NCBI RefSeq assembly: GCF_004795895.1
Contig: NZ_CP039250.1
Coordinates: 2,418,001-2,482,000 of the forward strand
Length of the DNA stretch: 64,000 bases
Direction of reading: 5' to 3'
DNA from: Sphingopyxis sp. PAMC25046
GTDB taxonomy: Bacteria > Pseudomonadota > Alphaproteobacteria > Sphingomonadales > Sphingomonadaceae
Part shown: piece by piece, positions 1 to 9,314 of the stretch
How positions within the stretch are numbered: position 1 is the stretch's first letter
Layout of the letters: every line of letters starts with the position of its first letter
Translations under genes and position numbers: made by a program
Notes under the pieces: generated by a model
Seen by the model: only the letters and a program-made list of their open reading frames with translations
Databases searched by the model: none
What the model was told of the DNA's origin: nothing

Positions 1-441
1 GATGTCGCCGACCGTGCCGCCGATTTCGCACAGTACGAAATCGAGGTCGTCGGTCTCGGCGCGCGCGAATTCCTTGATCGCGTCGGTGACGTGCGGGACG
101 ACCTGCACCGTCGCACCCAGATAGTCGCCCCGGCGTTCCTTGGCGATGATGCCCTGGTAAATGCGGCCCGAGGTGACATTGTCGCTCTGCCGCGCCGCAA
201 CGCCCGTGAAACGCTCGTAATGGCCGAGGTCGAGGTCGGTCTCGGCCCCGTCGTCGGTCACATAGACCTCGCCGTGCTGATAGGGCGACATCGTGCCCGG
301 ATCGACGTTGAGATAGGGATCGAATTTCCGGATACGGACGCGATAGCCACGCGCCTGCAACAAGGCTGCGAGGCTAGCCGCCATCAAACCTTTGCCAAGC
401 GAGGAGACCACGCCGCCGGTGATAAAAATGAACCGCGCCAT
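1..441 (-). CDS. pyrG: CTP synthase, N-terminal part (cut by window edge)
   Basis: Makes CTP from UTP, ATP and glutamine in the cytoplasm. Only the first 147 codons are inside the window. The protein starts [18 protein letters not shown], the family's characteristic N-terminus with the nucleotide-binding [10 protein letters not shown] loop. It continues with the [14 protein letters not shown] and [10 protein letters not shown] motifs of the amidoligase domain. The glutamine amidotransferase domain lies beyond the left edge. The start at 441 is fixed by family identity at residue 1. It is the last member of a minus-strand tpiA-secG-pyrG run, a common sphingomonad order. Identification is near certain. 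Confidence 0.97.
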   Translation of the reverse strand, partial: MARFIFITGGVVSSLGKGLMAASLAALLQARGYRVRIRKFDPYLNVDPGTMSPYQHGEVYVTDDGAETDLDLGHYERFTGVAARQSDNVTSGRIYQGIIAKERRGDYLGATVQVVPHVTDAIKEFARAETDDLDFVLCEIGGTVGDI

Positions 442-548
442 GGGAGGAAAGACTTACTCAACGGGAGGGGGACGGCGCAAGCCGTCGAATCGCTTGCCGC
501 GGAAAATAATTCCGCCGTGCGGGTTTGGTCGGAGGCCGAAGCCGCCGG

Positions 549-992
549 TTATTTCTTGGCGGGGGGCGCCTGCGCGGGAGCCGGAGCGGCTTCCTGGCTT
601 GCCGCCGCGGCGGCGGCAGCCGCCAGCGGATCGTCGCTCGCCGAGACGGGCGCCGCATTTGCGGGCGCTTGCTGTGCCGGGCCTGACAGCGACGAGGACG
701 GGGCCGCACCGCTCGTCTGCGCCGATTTCGACAGCGAGGTGTCGATCGTCGAACCGCTGCGTCCGACCGAGGCCATCGCCGCGAGCAGAATCGAGAGGGC
801 AACGAACGCCGTTGCGAGAACGGTCGTCGCGCGGGTCATGAAGTCCGCCGCGCCGCGCGCCGACAGCAGGCCGGCGGGGCTGCCGCCGACACCCAGACCG
901 CCACCTTCCGACTTCTGCATAAGGATGACGCCGATCATCACCGCGGCGACAAGTGCCTGCAGAACGAGTATGAAGGTGAAAAGGCTGGACAT
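549..992 (-). CDS. secG: Preprotein translocase subunit SecG
   Basis: Inner-membrane subunit that assists the SecYE channel in protein export. The 147-residue product has two membrane segments (about residues 3-25 and 54-74) separated by the conserved cytoplasmic loop QKSEGGGLGVGG. A low-complexity Ala/Pro/Ser tail follows, including a run of eight alanines, and makes it longer than the roughly 75-110 residues usual for SecG. An upstream extension of 17 residues is open, but MSSLFTF is chosen because the first membrane helix begins there. It lies between tpiA and pyrG on the same strand. Confidence 0.93.
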   Translation of the reverse strand: MSSLFTFILVLQALVAAVMIGVILMQKSEGGGLGVGGSPAGLLSARGAADFMTRATTVLATAFVALSILLAAMASVGRSGSTIDTSLSKSAQTSGAAPSSSLSGPAQQAPANAAPVSASDDPLAAAAAAAASQEAAPAPAQAPPAKK

Positions 993-1093
993 CGTGATTT
1001 CCCGAACTCGCACGGCCTCACACGGACCGCGCCCGCGGCGCACATAGAGACGAAGCGGCTTGGCTTCAACCCATACGTCGCCTCGGAAACAAT

Positions 1094-1173
1094 CCGTCGC
1101 CCCCGCGAAGGCGGGGGCCGCTGGACAGGTAGCGCAAGGCCGATTGCGGCCCCCGCCTTCGCGGGGGCGACGG
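1094..1173. repeat. REP-like inverted repeat (GC-rich family)
   Basis: Two 28-base arms (1094-1121 and 1146-1173) are perfect reverse complements around a 24-base spacer. Each arm is itself a small palindrome built on CCCCCGCGAAGGCGGGGG. The element fills the gap between secG and the end of tpiA. It looks like a REP/BIME-type intergenic repeat and could protect or terminate the tpiA transcript. Family copy number cannot be judged from one window. Confidence 0.8.
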
Positions 1174-1179
1174 AATGGA

Positions 1180-1929
1180 TCAACCCACGGCCGCTCCCGC
1201 CGCCACGATCGGCACGAACTTCGCCGCCGTCAGGCTTGCCCCGCCGACCAACGCGCCGTCGACGTCGCCCGCGCCGAGCAATTCGGCGGCATTGTCGCCA
1301 TTGACCGATCCGCCATAGAGAATGCGCATTTCTTCTGCCGCTCCACCAAACCGCGCGGCCAGCGCCCCGCGGATCGCGCCGTGCATCGCGGCGACATCGG
1401 CGAGCGTCGGCACCAGCCCTGTTCCGATCGCCCAGATCGGCTCATAGGCGATGGCGAGGCGCGCCGGATCGAACGCATCGGGCACCGAACCGGCGATCTG
1501 AGCCAGGACATGCTCGATCGCCCCGCCCGATTCGCGCACCTTGCGCGGCTCACCGACGCAAAGGATCACCGCCAGTCCAGCGGCCAGCCCCGCTTCTGCC
1601 TTGGCGCGCACGTCGGCGTCGCTTTCGCCGAACCCTTCGCGCCGCTCGCTATGCCCGACGATCACCAACTGCGCGCCAATGTCGGCCAGCATCGGCGCCG
1701 CGACCGACCCCGTGAAGGCGCCCGAAGCCGCGCTGTGGCAATCCTGCCCGCCGACCGCCGCGCCCGGCGCTGCGGCGACCATCGGCCCGATCAGCGTAAA
1801 GGGCGGGCAGAGGGCGACGTCGACGCCGTCATGCTCCGCCGCCGCAGCGAAGATCGCCCGTGCCTCGGCAACGGCGTCCGACAATCCGTTCATCTTCCAG
1901 TTGCCGACCACATATTTGCGCCGCGCCAT
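1180..1929 (-). CDS. tpiA: Triosephosphate isomerase
   Basis: Interconverts dihydroxyacetone phosphate and glyceraldehyde 3-phosphate in glycolysis and gluconeogenesis. The 249-residue protein has the usual family length. It shows VGNWKMNG with the catalytic Lys12, VIVGHSERRE with the electrophilic His, AIAYEPIWAIGTG with the catalytic Glu, and the phosphate-binding YGGSVNGDNAAEL near the C-terminus. It begins at MARRKYVVGNWK, the standard N-terminus. It is divergent from the ppiD-like gene, with a 177-base region between them that should hold both promoters. Confidence 0.98.
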   Translation of the reverse strand: MARRKYVVGNWKMNGLSDAVAEARAIFAAAAEHDGVDVALCPPFTLIGPMVAAAPGAAVGGQDCHSAASGAFTGSVAAPMLADIGAQLVIVGHSERREGFGESDADVRAKAEAGLAAGLAVILCVGEPRKVRESGGAIEHVLAQIAGSVPDAFDPARLAIAYEPIWAIGTGLVPTLADVAAMHGAIRGALAARFGGAAEEMRILYGGSVNGDNAAELLGAGDVDGALVGGASLTAAKFVPIVAAGAAVG

Positions 1930-2106
1930 CTACTCGCCTCTCCGACTGTTCAAACCTTGGCATCGCCCCTAGCGGCGCGCGGGCGACATAGGCAAGGCGT
2001 GTCGCACGCCACAAAACCCCATCCAGCCTTGATACCGCACCGCCTCGCGCCTAAAGCAGCGCGCAATCGCGCTTACCCGCGCCCTGCCGGAAAGAATGCC
2101 CGCTTC

Positions 2107-4053
2107 ATGATTACCGCCATCCGCGCCATGTTTTCCTCGACGATAGGCAAATTCCTCGCGCTCGCCTTCGTCGTGCTCGTCGGGGTCGCCTTTGCGCTCA
2201 GCGACGTCACCGGCAACTCGACCTTCGGCGGGATTGGGGGCGCCAATGTCGCGAAGGTCGGCGGAGAGAATATCGGCGTGGGCGAACTGCGCGATCGCGT
2301 CCGTCAGGCCTACAACCAGGCGCGGCAGGACCAGCCCGGCCTGACGATGGCGGCTTTCGTCGAATCGGGTGGCATCGACCAGGTGCTCGATCAACTCGTC
2401 GAAGGGGCCGCGTTCGACCAGTTCGCGACCGAAATGGGCTTCGGCGTCAGCAAGCGGCTGATAGACGGCCGCATCGCCGACCTGCCTGCTTTCGCGGGTG
2501 TGTCGGGCAAGTTCGACCAGACGGTGTTCGAAAACTTCCTGCGCCAGAACGGCATCAGCGAGGCGCAGCTTCGCCGCGACCTTCGCCAGCAGCTCCTGGT
2601 CGAACAGCTCGCCGCGCCGATCGCGCAAATGCCGCGCATCGCGCTTGGCATGGCGCAGCCCTATGCCGCGCTTCTCCTCGAACAGCGCCGCGGCCAGGCG
2701 ACCTTCATTCCCGCCAGCCCCTTCGCACCGACCGCCGACCCCGGCGACGCGGCGCTCCAGACCTTCTTGTCGCAGAACAAGGCGAAGTTCACCGTGCCCG
2801 AGCGCCGCGTGATTCAATATGCTCTCTTCGACCGCAACGCCGTGCCCGTTCCCGCCGTCACCGATGCCGAAATCGCGAAGATTTATAAAGACAATGCCGC
2901 GCAATATGGCGCGAGCGAAACGCGCCGCTTCGCGCAGGTGATCCTCCCCGATCAGGCGGCGGCGAACGCGCTTGCCGCAAAGGTTCGGGGCGGGACCTCG
3001 CTCTCCGCAGCGGCGCAAGCGGCGGGGCTTTCGGCCTCGACCACCGGCGACCTGACCGAATCGGCCTACGCAGCAACGACCAGCGCCGCCGCCGCGAAGA
3101 CCGCGTTCGCGGCGCGGCGCGGGGACCTCGTTGGCCCGACGCAGACCGGCCTCGGCTGGACTGTCGCGCGCGTCGAGGAGGTGACCGCCAAGCCCGCACG
3201 CACCCTGGCCCAGGCGAGCGAAGAAATCCGCGCCGAACTCGCCAAGAACAAGGCGAACGAAGCGATCGTCGATTATTACAATGCGATTCAGGATGCCGTG
3301 AACGGCGGCGCGTCGGTCGAGGAAGTCGCTGCCGACCGCAAGCTCCAACTCGTCGAAACTCCCGCGCTGCTGCCGAGCGGCCGCGCACCGGAGCAGCCCG
3401 CCTTCGCACCCGCGCCCGAACTCGCTCCGCTCGTCGCACAGGCCTTCCAGGCCGCGGGCGAAGGCGAAGGCCATATCGCGACGATCGTCGAGAATGAGAA
3501 ATTCGCCGTCTACGCGGTAAAATCGATCGTCGCCGCCGCGCCGCCGCCTTTCGCCCAAGTCCGCGCCGACCTGCTCAGCGAATGGCGCTTTGCCGAGGGG
3601 CAGAAGGTCGCTCGCGACAAGGCGCGCGCGATCGTCAAGGCGGTCGAGGGCGGCAAGAGCCTGAATGAAGCGGTCGCCGCAGCAGGTCCGAACATCGGCA
3701 GCGTGCAGGCGATCGGCGGCCGCCGCGCCGAGCTCGGCGCCGACGGCAAGCCCGTTCCGCCCGAACTCGCCCTGCTCTTCTCGATGGCGAAGAACAGCGT
3801 CAAGACGCTCGAAATCCCGGGCAATCGCGGCTGGATGGTCATCGCGCTCAACGATGTGCAGCGTCCCGATCCGAAAGCGATCGAGCCGCAGCGCGTCGCC
3901 GCGATCGCCCAGCCGCTCGCCCCCGCCTTCGGCAACGAGTTGATCGAACAGCTTGCCGCAGAAGCGAAGCGCCGCGTCGGCGTGACGATCAACAAGGATC
4001 TCGTCGCCCAGCTGCGCGCCGAACTCACCGGCAACGCGCCGGTCGTCGAATAA
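2107..4053 (+). CDS. PpiD-like membrane-anchored peptidylprolyl isomerase/chaperone
   Basis: Likely a periplasmic folding chaperone anchored in the inner membrane. The 648-residue product starts with a short cytoplasmic stretch and one membrane anchor (about residues 12-32). A SurA-type N-terminal chaperone domain follows, then a parvulin-type rotamase region near residues 230-360 and a long C-terminal part, the PpiD/SurA_N_3 layout. The long open frame upstream of 2107 is ignored because MITAIRAMFSSTIGKFLALAF is the expected N-terminus. trpE follows after 7 bases, so the two are probably co-transcribed, an order known in other sphingomonads. The ppiD symbol is withheld because the family is divergent. 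Confidence 0.88.
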   Translation: MITAIRAMFSSTIGKFLALAFVVLVGVAFALSDVTGNSTFGGIGGANVAKVGGENIGVGELRDRVRQAYNQARQDQPGLTMAAFVESGGIDQVLDQLVEGAAFDQFATEMGFGVSKRLIDGRIADLPAFAGVSGKFDQTVFENFLRQNGISEAQLRRDLRQQLLVEQLAAPIAQMPRIALGMAQPYAALLLEQRRGQATFIPASPFAPTADPGDAALQTFLSQNKAKFTVPERRVIQYALFDRNAVPVPAVTDAEIAKIYKDNAAQYGASETRRFAQVILPDQAAANALAAKVRGGTSLSAAAQAAGLSASTTGDLTESAYAATTSAAAAKTAFAARRGDLVGPTQTGLGWTVARVEEVTAKPARTLAQASEEIRAELAKNKANEAIVDYYNAIQDAVNGGASVEEVAADRKLQLVETPALLPSGRAPEQPAFAPAPELAPLVAQAFQAAGEGEGHIATIVENEKFAVYAVKSIVAAAPPPFAQVRADLLSEWRFAEGQKVARDKARAIVKAVEGGKSLNEAVAAAGPNIGSVQAIGGRRAELGADGKPVPPELALLFSMAKNSVKTLEIPGNRGWMVIALNDVQRPDPKAIEPQRVAAIAQPLAPAFGNELIEQLAAEAKRRVGVTINKDLVAQLRAELTGNAPVVE

Positions 4054-4060
4054 GCCGGAG

Positions 4061-5578
4061 ATGTCGCTGGAGGGCAGAGCCGCGGCGCTCGAGGCGCTGG
4101 CGCGGGGTCGCGGCGCGGTCGTCTGGCAGCGCCTCATCGCGGATGTCGAAACCCCCGTCTCGGCGGCGCTCAAGCTCATCGAGCCGGGACGCGGCGACTG
4201 GGTGCTCGAATCGGTCGAGAGCGGCGAAACGCGCGGACGCTACAGCCTGATCGGGCTCGACCCCGACCTGATGTTCGAGGCCACCGGCGACGCCGCGCGG
4301 ATCAACCGCGACTGGCGCAGCGACCGCGCAGCCTTCGCTCCGCTCGAAACCGGCGCGCTGCAGGCGCTTCGCGACCTCGTCGCCGAATGCCGCTTCGACG
4401 TGCCCGAGGGACTGCCGAAGGCGCTCGCGACGCTCGTCGGCTTCTTCGCCTATGAAACGATCGGCCTCGTAGAACGCATCCCGCGCGCGCCGGGCGCCGG
4501 CCTCGGCCTGCCCGACATGATATTCGTGCGCCCCACGGTGATCCTCGTCTTCGACCGCCTCGCCGACGAACTCTTCCTGATTGCGCCGATCTGGCCCGAC
4601 GCGAAAGGTGCGATCGACCGGATGATCGACGCCGCACAGGATCGTCTCGACACCATCGCCGCGCGCCTGTCGAGCGCCAGCGCGCACGCCGATCGCGCGA
4701 CGACCGCGACGCTGCCCGATGCGATCGCCGCCAACCCCTCCACCACGCCCGCGCATTTCGCCGAAATGGTCGCCGCGGCGAAGGACTATATCGCCGCGGG
4801 CGACATTTTCCAGGTCGTGCTGTCGCAGCGTTTTTCGACCCCGTTCGATCTGCCGCCCTTCGATCTTTATCGCGCGCTCCGCCGGGTGAACCCTTCGCCC
4901 TTCCTCTATTTTCTCGACCTGCCCGGCTTCGCGCTGATCGGCTCGTCGCCCGAAATCCTCGTTCGGGTGCGCGACGGAGAGATCACGATCCGCCCGATCG
5001 CCGGCACGCGCCCACGCGGGCGCACGAGCGCCGAGGATGTCGAGAATCGCGACAGCCTGCTTGCCGACCCCAAGGAACGCGCCGAGCATCTGATGCTGCT
5101 CGACCTCGGCCGCAACGACGTCGGCCGCGCGGCGGTCGGCGGATCGGTCACCGTCACCGACAGCTATACCGTCGAATATTACAGCCACGTCATGCACATC
5201 GTCTCAAACGTCATCGGCCGCATCGCGCCCGGCAAGGATGCGATCGATGCGTTATTTGCCGGCTTCCCCGCGGGCACGGTCAGCGGCGCTCCCAAAGTGC
5301 GTGCCTGCCAGATCATCGCCGAACTCGAAGCCGACGCGCGCGGGCCCTATGCTGGCGGCGTCGGCTATTTCGCGCCCGACGGCAATATGGACAGCTGCAT
5401 CGTGCTGCGCACCGCGATCGTAAAGGATGGCGAAATGCACGTTCAGGCCGGCGCAGGCATCGTCGCCGACAGCGACCCCGCCTATGAACAGCGCGAGTGC
5501 GAGGCCAAGGCCGGCGCGCTTTTCGCGGCCGCGCGCGAAGCGGTGCGATTGGCGGGGACGCCGGGCTACGGGCAATAG
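4061..5578 (+). CDS. trpE: Anthranilate synthase component I
   Basis: Makes anthranilate from chorismate, the first step of tryptophan synthesis, using ammonia from the TrpG subunit. The 505-residue protein has the N-terminal regulatory domain with VLESVESG at about residues 48-55, matching the tryptophan-feedback LLES region. The C-terminal chorismate-binding domain includes IAGTRPRGRT, DLGRNDVGR and GTVSGAPKVRA. A GGAG ribosome site precedes the ATG. No trpG follows; the next gene is convergent, so the amidotransferase must be elsewhere. No leader peptide or attenuator is visible. Confidence 0.97.
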   Translation: MSLEGRAAALEALARGRGAVVWQRLIADVETPVSAALKLIEPGRGDWVLESVESGETRGRYSLIGLDPDLMFEATGDAARINRDWRSDRAAFAPLETGALQALRDLVAECRFDVPEGLPKALATLVGFFAYETIGLVERIPRAPGAGLGLPDMIFVRPTVILVFDRLADELFLIAPIWPDAKGAIDRMIDAAQDRLDTIAARLSSASAHADRATTATLPDAIAANPSTTPAHFAEMVAAAKDYIAAGDIFQVVLSQRFSTPFDLPPFDLYRALRRVNPSPFLYFLDLPGFALIGSSPEILVRVRDGEITIRPIAGTRPRGRTSAEDVENRDSLLADPKERAEHLMLLDLGRNDVGRAAVGGSVTVTDSYTVEYYSHVMHIVSNVIGRIAPGKDAIDALFAGFPAGTVSGAPKVRACQIIAELEADARGPYAGGVGYFAPDGNMDSCIVLRTAIVKDGEMHVQAGAGIVADSDPAYEQRECEAKAGALFAAAREAVRLAGTPGYGQ

Positions 5579-5619
5579 GGCGCGGGCCGGGATGCGTTGC
5601 TTCGCAGGATGAGGGCTTA

Positions 5620-7011
5620 CTACCGGTTGCGGACGTCCCTTATATCGTTATCCCGCACCGGCAGGCTCAAGGTGAACCGTGCCCCCTGCCCCGGCGCGCT
5701 GTCGACGGTAAGATCGCCGTCCATCGCACGCGCCAGACGGCGCGCGATATAGAGGCCCAGTCCCGACCCGCCGCTGTCGGTGCGACCGAGCCGCTCGAAC
5801 TTTTCGAACACCACTGCCTGCTGCTCGGCGTCGATGCCCTGCCCCTGGTCGGCGACGGTTACCGTTGCGCGGTCTTCTTCGCGGTCGACGCGGATCCATA
5901 TCTGCGAATTGTCGGGCGAATAACGGATCGCGTTGCCGAGCAGGTTGAGCAGCACCTGCAGAACGCGGCGAAACTCGCCATAGGCCGGCGCCCGGTCGTC
6001 GGTGCGCGGCGCGTCGATGCGGATGCCCTTTTCCTCGGCCTTCATGGCGAGCAGGCCCACGGCGCGGCGGGCCAGATCGCCGAGGTCGATCTCGTCGCGC
6101 GCCGCCTTGAAGCCGGGTCGCTCGATATTCTGGAGGTCGGCAAGATCGTCGACGAGGCCGAGCAGGTGCCGCCCGGCGTGCGCAATATCGCCGGCGTAGC
6201 GCGCATAATCGGCGCGTATCGGTCCGTCGAACTGGCCCGAAATCGTCTCGGCCGTCGCAATAATGCGGCTCAATGGCCCGCGTAGAGCGCCGTCGATGCG
6301 GCGCCCGAACTGCGGGTCCGACAGCGGCAGCGATCCGAAGGCCGGATCGACGATCGCCCCGGGATTCCTTTGCCGAGCCGCGGGCTGCGTCTCGGCGGCG
6401 ACCGCGTTGCCGCGAAAGCCCGTGAAGCGCCCGGTCGCGTCGAACAAGGCCTCGCCAGCGAGCGTCATCACCATTTGCCCCGTCCGGACGCGCTGGCCGT
6501 CGAAGCGCGCCTGTCGCGCCAGCGCGCGCAGCACGGGAAAACGGCCGTCATCGTCAGGCTGCAGCTCGAACAATTCGGAAAGCGAGCGCCCTTCCCAGCC
6601 TTCGGGCACCGGCGGGGCATCGGCCGCCGCGCGCAGCGCGACGATACGCAATTGCTGGTCGCATTCCCATGCCCAGCTTTGCGGAACCACGGCGCCGTCG
6701 GCAATCGGCGGCGTCTGCGGTTGGCTCAGCGGCCGGGTGCGCCAATCGGTGATCTCGAGGCTCGCGCCGTCGGCGTCCGGGGTGATGCGGACGAGCGCGT
6801 GGATGTCGCTATGGTCGTCGGCCGCATATAGCGGCCTACTGATGTCGCGATGCAGCCGCTGTGCCAGCGTGACGAGGCGCGCGAGGTGCGGTAGTGCGAG
6901 CGGCTTGTCGAGTCCGGCGCCCGCGCGCTGTTGCAGGCGCAGTAGCGGCGCGTCGGCGCTCACCAGCGCGCCCGACCGGTCGATCCGGCCCCGGATGACG
7001 CGCTCGTTCAT
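5620..7011 (-). CDS. Histidine-kinase-like protein lacking the phospho-acceptor histidine
   Basis: A 463-residue soluble two-component-type protein with a PAS-like middle region and a C-terminal HATPase_c domain. The ATPase boxes look intact: N-box NLLGNAIRYSP (about 356-366), G1 DQGQGI, F-box FEKFERLG and G2 GSGLGL (415-420). The dimerisation helix reads DGALRGPLSRII at about 240-251, where a normal H-box reads SHELRTPL, so Gly241 stands where the phosphorylated His belongs. No membrane segment is seen. Its start overlaps the stop of the upstream gene by four bases (ATGA), so the two are translationally coupled. It may act as a pseudokinase or allosteric partner; function is unknown. Confidence 0.8.
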   Translation of the reverse strand: MNERVIRGRIDRSGALVSADAPLLRLQQRAGAGLDKPLALPHLARLVTLAQRLHRDISRPLYAADDHSDIHALVRITPDADGASLEITDWRTRPLSQPQTPPIADGAVVPQSWAWECDQQLRIVALRAAADAPPVPEGWEGRSLSELFELQPDDDGRFPVLRALARQARFDGQRVRTGQMVMTLAGEALFDATGRFTGFRGNAVAAETQPAARQRNPGAIVDPAFGSLPLSDPQFGRRIDGALRGPLSRIIATAETISGQFDGPIRADYARYAGDIAHAGRHLLGLVDDLADLQNIERPGFKAARDEIDLGDLARRAVGLLAMKAEEKGIRIDAPRTDDRAPAYGEFRRVLQVLLNLLGNAIRYSPDNSQIWIRVDREEDRATVTVADQGQGIDAEQQAVVFEKFERLGRTDSGGSGLGLYIARRLARAMDGDLTVDSAPGQGARFTLSLPVRDNDIRDVRNR

Positions 7012-7931
7012 TGTGCGCGCTCCGTGCTTGGACAGTCGCTATGGTCGCCGTCGCCCACGGCGCGCGCCGGCAGCATCGCCAGCGATGCCTCGATCGGCGC
7101 CAGCGCCAGTCGATCGAGCCGCAGCGGCGCGAAAAGCGAGGGCAGCGCCGCGCTCTCGGCGGTCAGTAGCGCGAGCGCCATGTCGTCATAGCTGCGGCGA
7201 TGCGCCGCCGCCGCGAGCGCGATCAGCACCGGCCAATCATGCCGTGCGATCGCCGCCGCCGCCGCATCGGCGGCGTCGACGCCCAGCGCTTCGTGGTAAG
7301 CCCGTCCCGCGTCCGCGATCCCGCTTTCGGTCGCTTGGCGCTCTGTTTCGGCGCGCACGGCGTCGCCCAGCTTGGCGGCGCGCTTCGCGTCCTTGCTTAC
7401 CTGAGCCAGCCGCCACGCTGCGATGTCGAGCAGCAGCGCCCGGAAGGTCTCGCTATCGAGGTCGGCGATCGCGATCGCCGGATTGCCGAATGCGTCGAAC
7501 CGCCGGCGGTCGGCGATCTGCAACTCCAGATAGGCTTGTTCGACATCGGACAGTGCTTCGCCGGCGGGGAGACCTTCGTCGTTCGCCGTTTCGGGTTCGG
7601 ACAGCAGCGGCGGCGGGCTGCTGCGCTGTGTCGATTGCTCGCGCCAGCGGTGCTCCTCGACGCGCGCGAAACAGACGCCCGCGAGTCGGGGTGCGGAGGG
7701 CAGTCCGCCGCGAAGCCACTCATTCCATAGAGCTGCGGGATCGATCGCGGGATCGAGCCGCGCAGCGATGTCCATGACCATCCGCCGCGCGATGCCCAGC
7801 GCCAACGCGCGCTGTTCTTCGGTCAACCGGCCCACCGCAGGCGCGGTCAGATAATCCGCCAGCTCGTGCAGGCGCGCCGACAACGTCGGCGACGGCGGGT
7901 CGATGCCGGGGGAGAGGACCGGTTTACTCAT
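7008..7931 (-). CDS. Hypothetical protein, mostly helical, coupled to the kinase-like gene
   Basis: Not recognised. The 307-residue product is Ala/Leu-rich and predicted helical, with no signal peptide or membrane segment and no catalytic motif that I can name. Codon use matches the neighbours, and the frame is supported by the ATGA overlap with the downstream kinase-like gene, so it is a real gene. The pairing suggests a shared regulatory role, for example as a partner or sensor. A TTAA-N6-TTAA sequence lies about 27-40 bases upstream of the start. Confidence 0.7.
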   Translation of the reverse strand: MSKPVLSPGIDPPSPTLSARLHELADYLTAPAVGRLTEEQRALALGIARRMVMDIAARLDPAIDPAALWNEWLRGGLPSAPRLAGVCFARVEEHRWREQSTQRSSPPPLLSEPETANDEGLPAGEALSDVEQAYLELQIADRRRFDAFGNPAIAIADLDSETFRALLLDIAAWRLAQVSKDAKRAAKLGDAVRAETERQATESGIADAGRAYHEALGVDAADAAAAAIARHDWPVLIALAAAAHRRSYDDMALALLTAESAALPSLFAPLRLDRLALAPIEASLAMLPARAVGDGDHSDCPSTERAQ

Positions 7932-7988
7932 GCGCGTCCGCCAATATCAGCATGACGTTAATAGGCCTTAAACCTTGAAGACTGTTGT

Positions 7989-9203
7989 TTACCGCGCCTC
8001 GGGACGACGTGCGAGACGGAGCCACAGCATGATCTGGAGCAGCGCGAGCAGCGGCAGGATCGCGAACATCAACGGTGCAAAGCCGAACAGCAGCGCTGGG
8101 GCGAGCAATATCCATGCTTCGTCCGCGTCGGGAAGCAGCCAGTGAAAGCGTCGCCGCTCGCCCGAATCCTCGTAGAGCGCGCGCGCCAGCAGGATTGCCG
8201 CGGCGAGGCATGGCGCGAGCGCGGCTTCCGAAAAGGGCGGCATCTTGTGTCCGGGCCCAGCGAGCGACAGCAGCCAGGGAAAAATCGCGAGCAGCACCCA
8301 TGCAAAAGAGCGGATGATGTCGCGCGCCCGGTCCTGAGCGGCGCTTTCGGCGCGAAAGGCCGACAGGAAACGCATCGCCGCCAGCCCCAGCCCGCCGAGG
8401 ATCGCGACAAGCGCGCCCGCCGCCGCGAGCCCGCTCGCGGCGAGCAGCGCGACCGCCACCCATAAGAGCGCGGTGACGTGGGGCAGATAGCGCGCGGTCG
8501 CCGGCGATTTGACGAGCAGCGGCCCGGCCAGCCGGATGACCGGCATCATGATCGCCGAACGGCCGAGCCCCATGCCGCCATATTCGACCTGTTGCAGGCT
8601 CGATTGCTCGATCAGCGCCGCGGTCGGGCGATCGGCGACGATCGCGATCTCGCCCTGCTCGAACAGGGCGGGCTCGCAATAGAGACGCCGCGCGCCCGCC
8701 TGCACCGCGAGACGCAGCAGGGTCAGCATCATGTCCCATTCGCCCGGCATCGCCGCGAGTTCGGCGACCATCGGCTGCGAGATCGAGGCGAGGCCACCCC
8801 AGCGCCGCGTCGCGTCGATCCGCTCGAACGCCTGCGTCAGCATCGTGTCGCCGGTGACGAGGATCGCGGGAGATCCGGGCTTCGCGATCGCCGCATAATG
8901 CGTGCCACCGGCGCGGAGGCCGTCGGCGACGAGGATGATCCGGTCGTCGGCCTCGACCAGCGGGACGAGGTCGCTCGCCGCGCGTACCGGAGTCACCTTG
9001 ATCCCGCGACGGCGAATGCGGTCACAGGTCGCGAGTAGTTCGGCGGGAACTGTGGCAACCGCGACCGCGATATGCGTCACCCCGACGTCGGCCAAGCGCG
9101 CCGCCTGGCGTTCGATCAGCGTCTCGCCGGCGACGGTGACGAGCGCGCGCAGCGACCCGTCGGGCAGCGTTTCGGAAGCACCGACCAGCGCGATCAGGGC
9201 CAT
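7989..9203 (-). CDS. Nucleotidyltransferase-like domain fused to a multi-pass membrane domain
   Basis: The 404-residue product begins MALIALVGASETLPDGSLRA and its first ~200 residues look like an alpha/beta GT-A or NTP-transferase-type fold (VTVAGETLIERQAARLADVG). The usual GGxGTRL loop is absent. The C-terminal half has about five or six hydrophobic segments (from about residue 220 on). The arrangement recalls enzymes that couple a nucleotidyltransferase to a CDP-alcohol phosphotransferase, but the DGxxARxxxxxxxxG signature is missing. An upstream extension of 22 codons is open; 9203 is chosen because the alpha/beta fold starts there. Function is unknown. Confidence 0.65.
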   Translation of the reverse strand: MALIALVGASETLPDGSLRALVTVAGETLIERQAARLADVGVTHIAVAVATVPAELLATCDRIRRRGIKVTPVRAASDLVPLVEADDRIILVADGLRAGGTHYAAIAKPGSPAILVTGDTMLTQAFERIDATRRWGGLASISQPMVAELAAMPGEWDMMLTLLRLAVQAGARRLYCEPALFEQGEIAIVADRPTAALIEQSSLQQVEYGGMGLGRSAIMMPVIRLAGPLLVKSPATARYLPHVTALLWVAVALLAASGLAAAGALVAILGGLGLAAMRFLSAFRAESAAQDRARDIIRSFAWVLLAIFPWLLSLAGPGHKMPPFSEAALAPCLAAAILLARALYEDSGERRRFHWLLPDADEAWILLAPALLFGFAPLMFAILPLLALLQIMLWLRLARRPEAR

Positions 9204-9314
9204 CGGCGCCAGCTTTTCTCGGCAGCGGTCATCGCGGTGAAGCTTTAGGGCCGGCGAAGCGATTGGCAAGCCCCGCGATGCGCCGTGATGACGTCACGCC
9301 TTCACCCCGTTTTC

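Noticed and set aside
1969..4179. 736-residue open frame antisense to the ppiD-like gene
   Set aside because: High GC makes long antisense frames common; the plus strand has clear chaperone and rotamase features and the antisense product has no motif.
7958..7971. TTAA-N6-TTAA as a CtrA box
   Set aside because: CtrA sites need seven bases between the TTAA pair; only six are present here.
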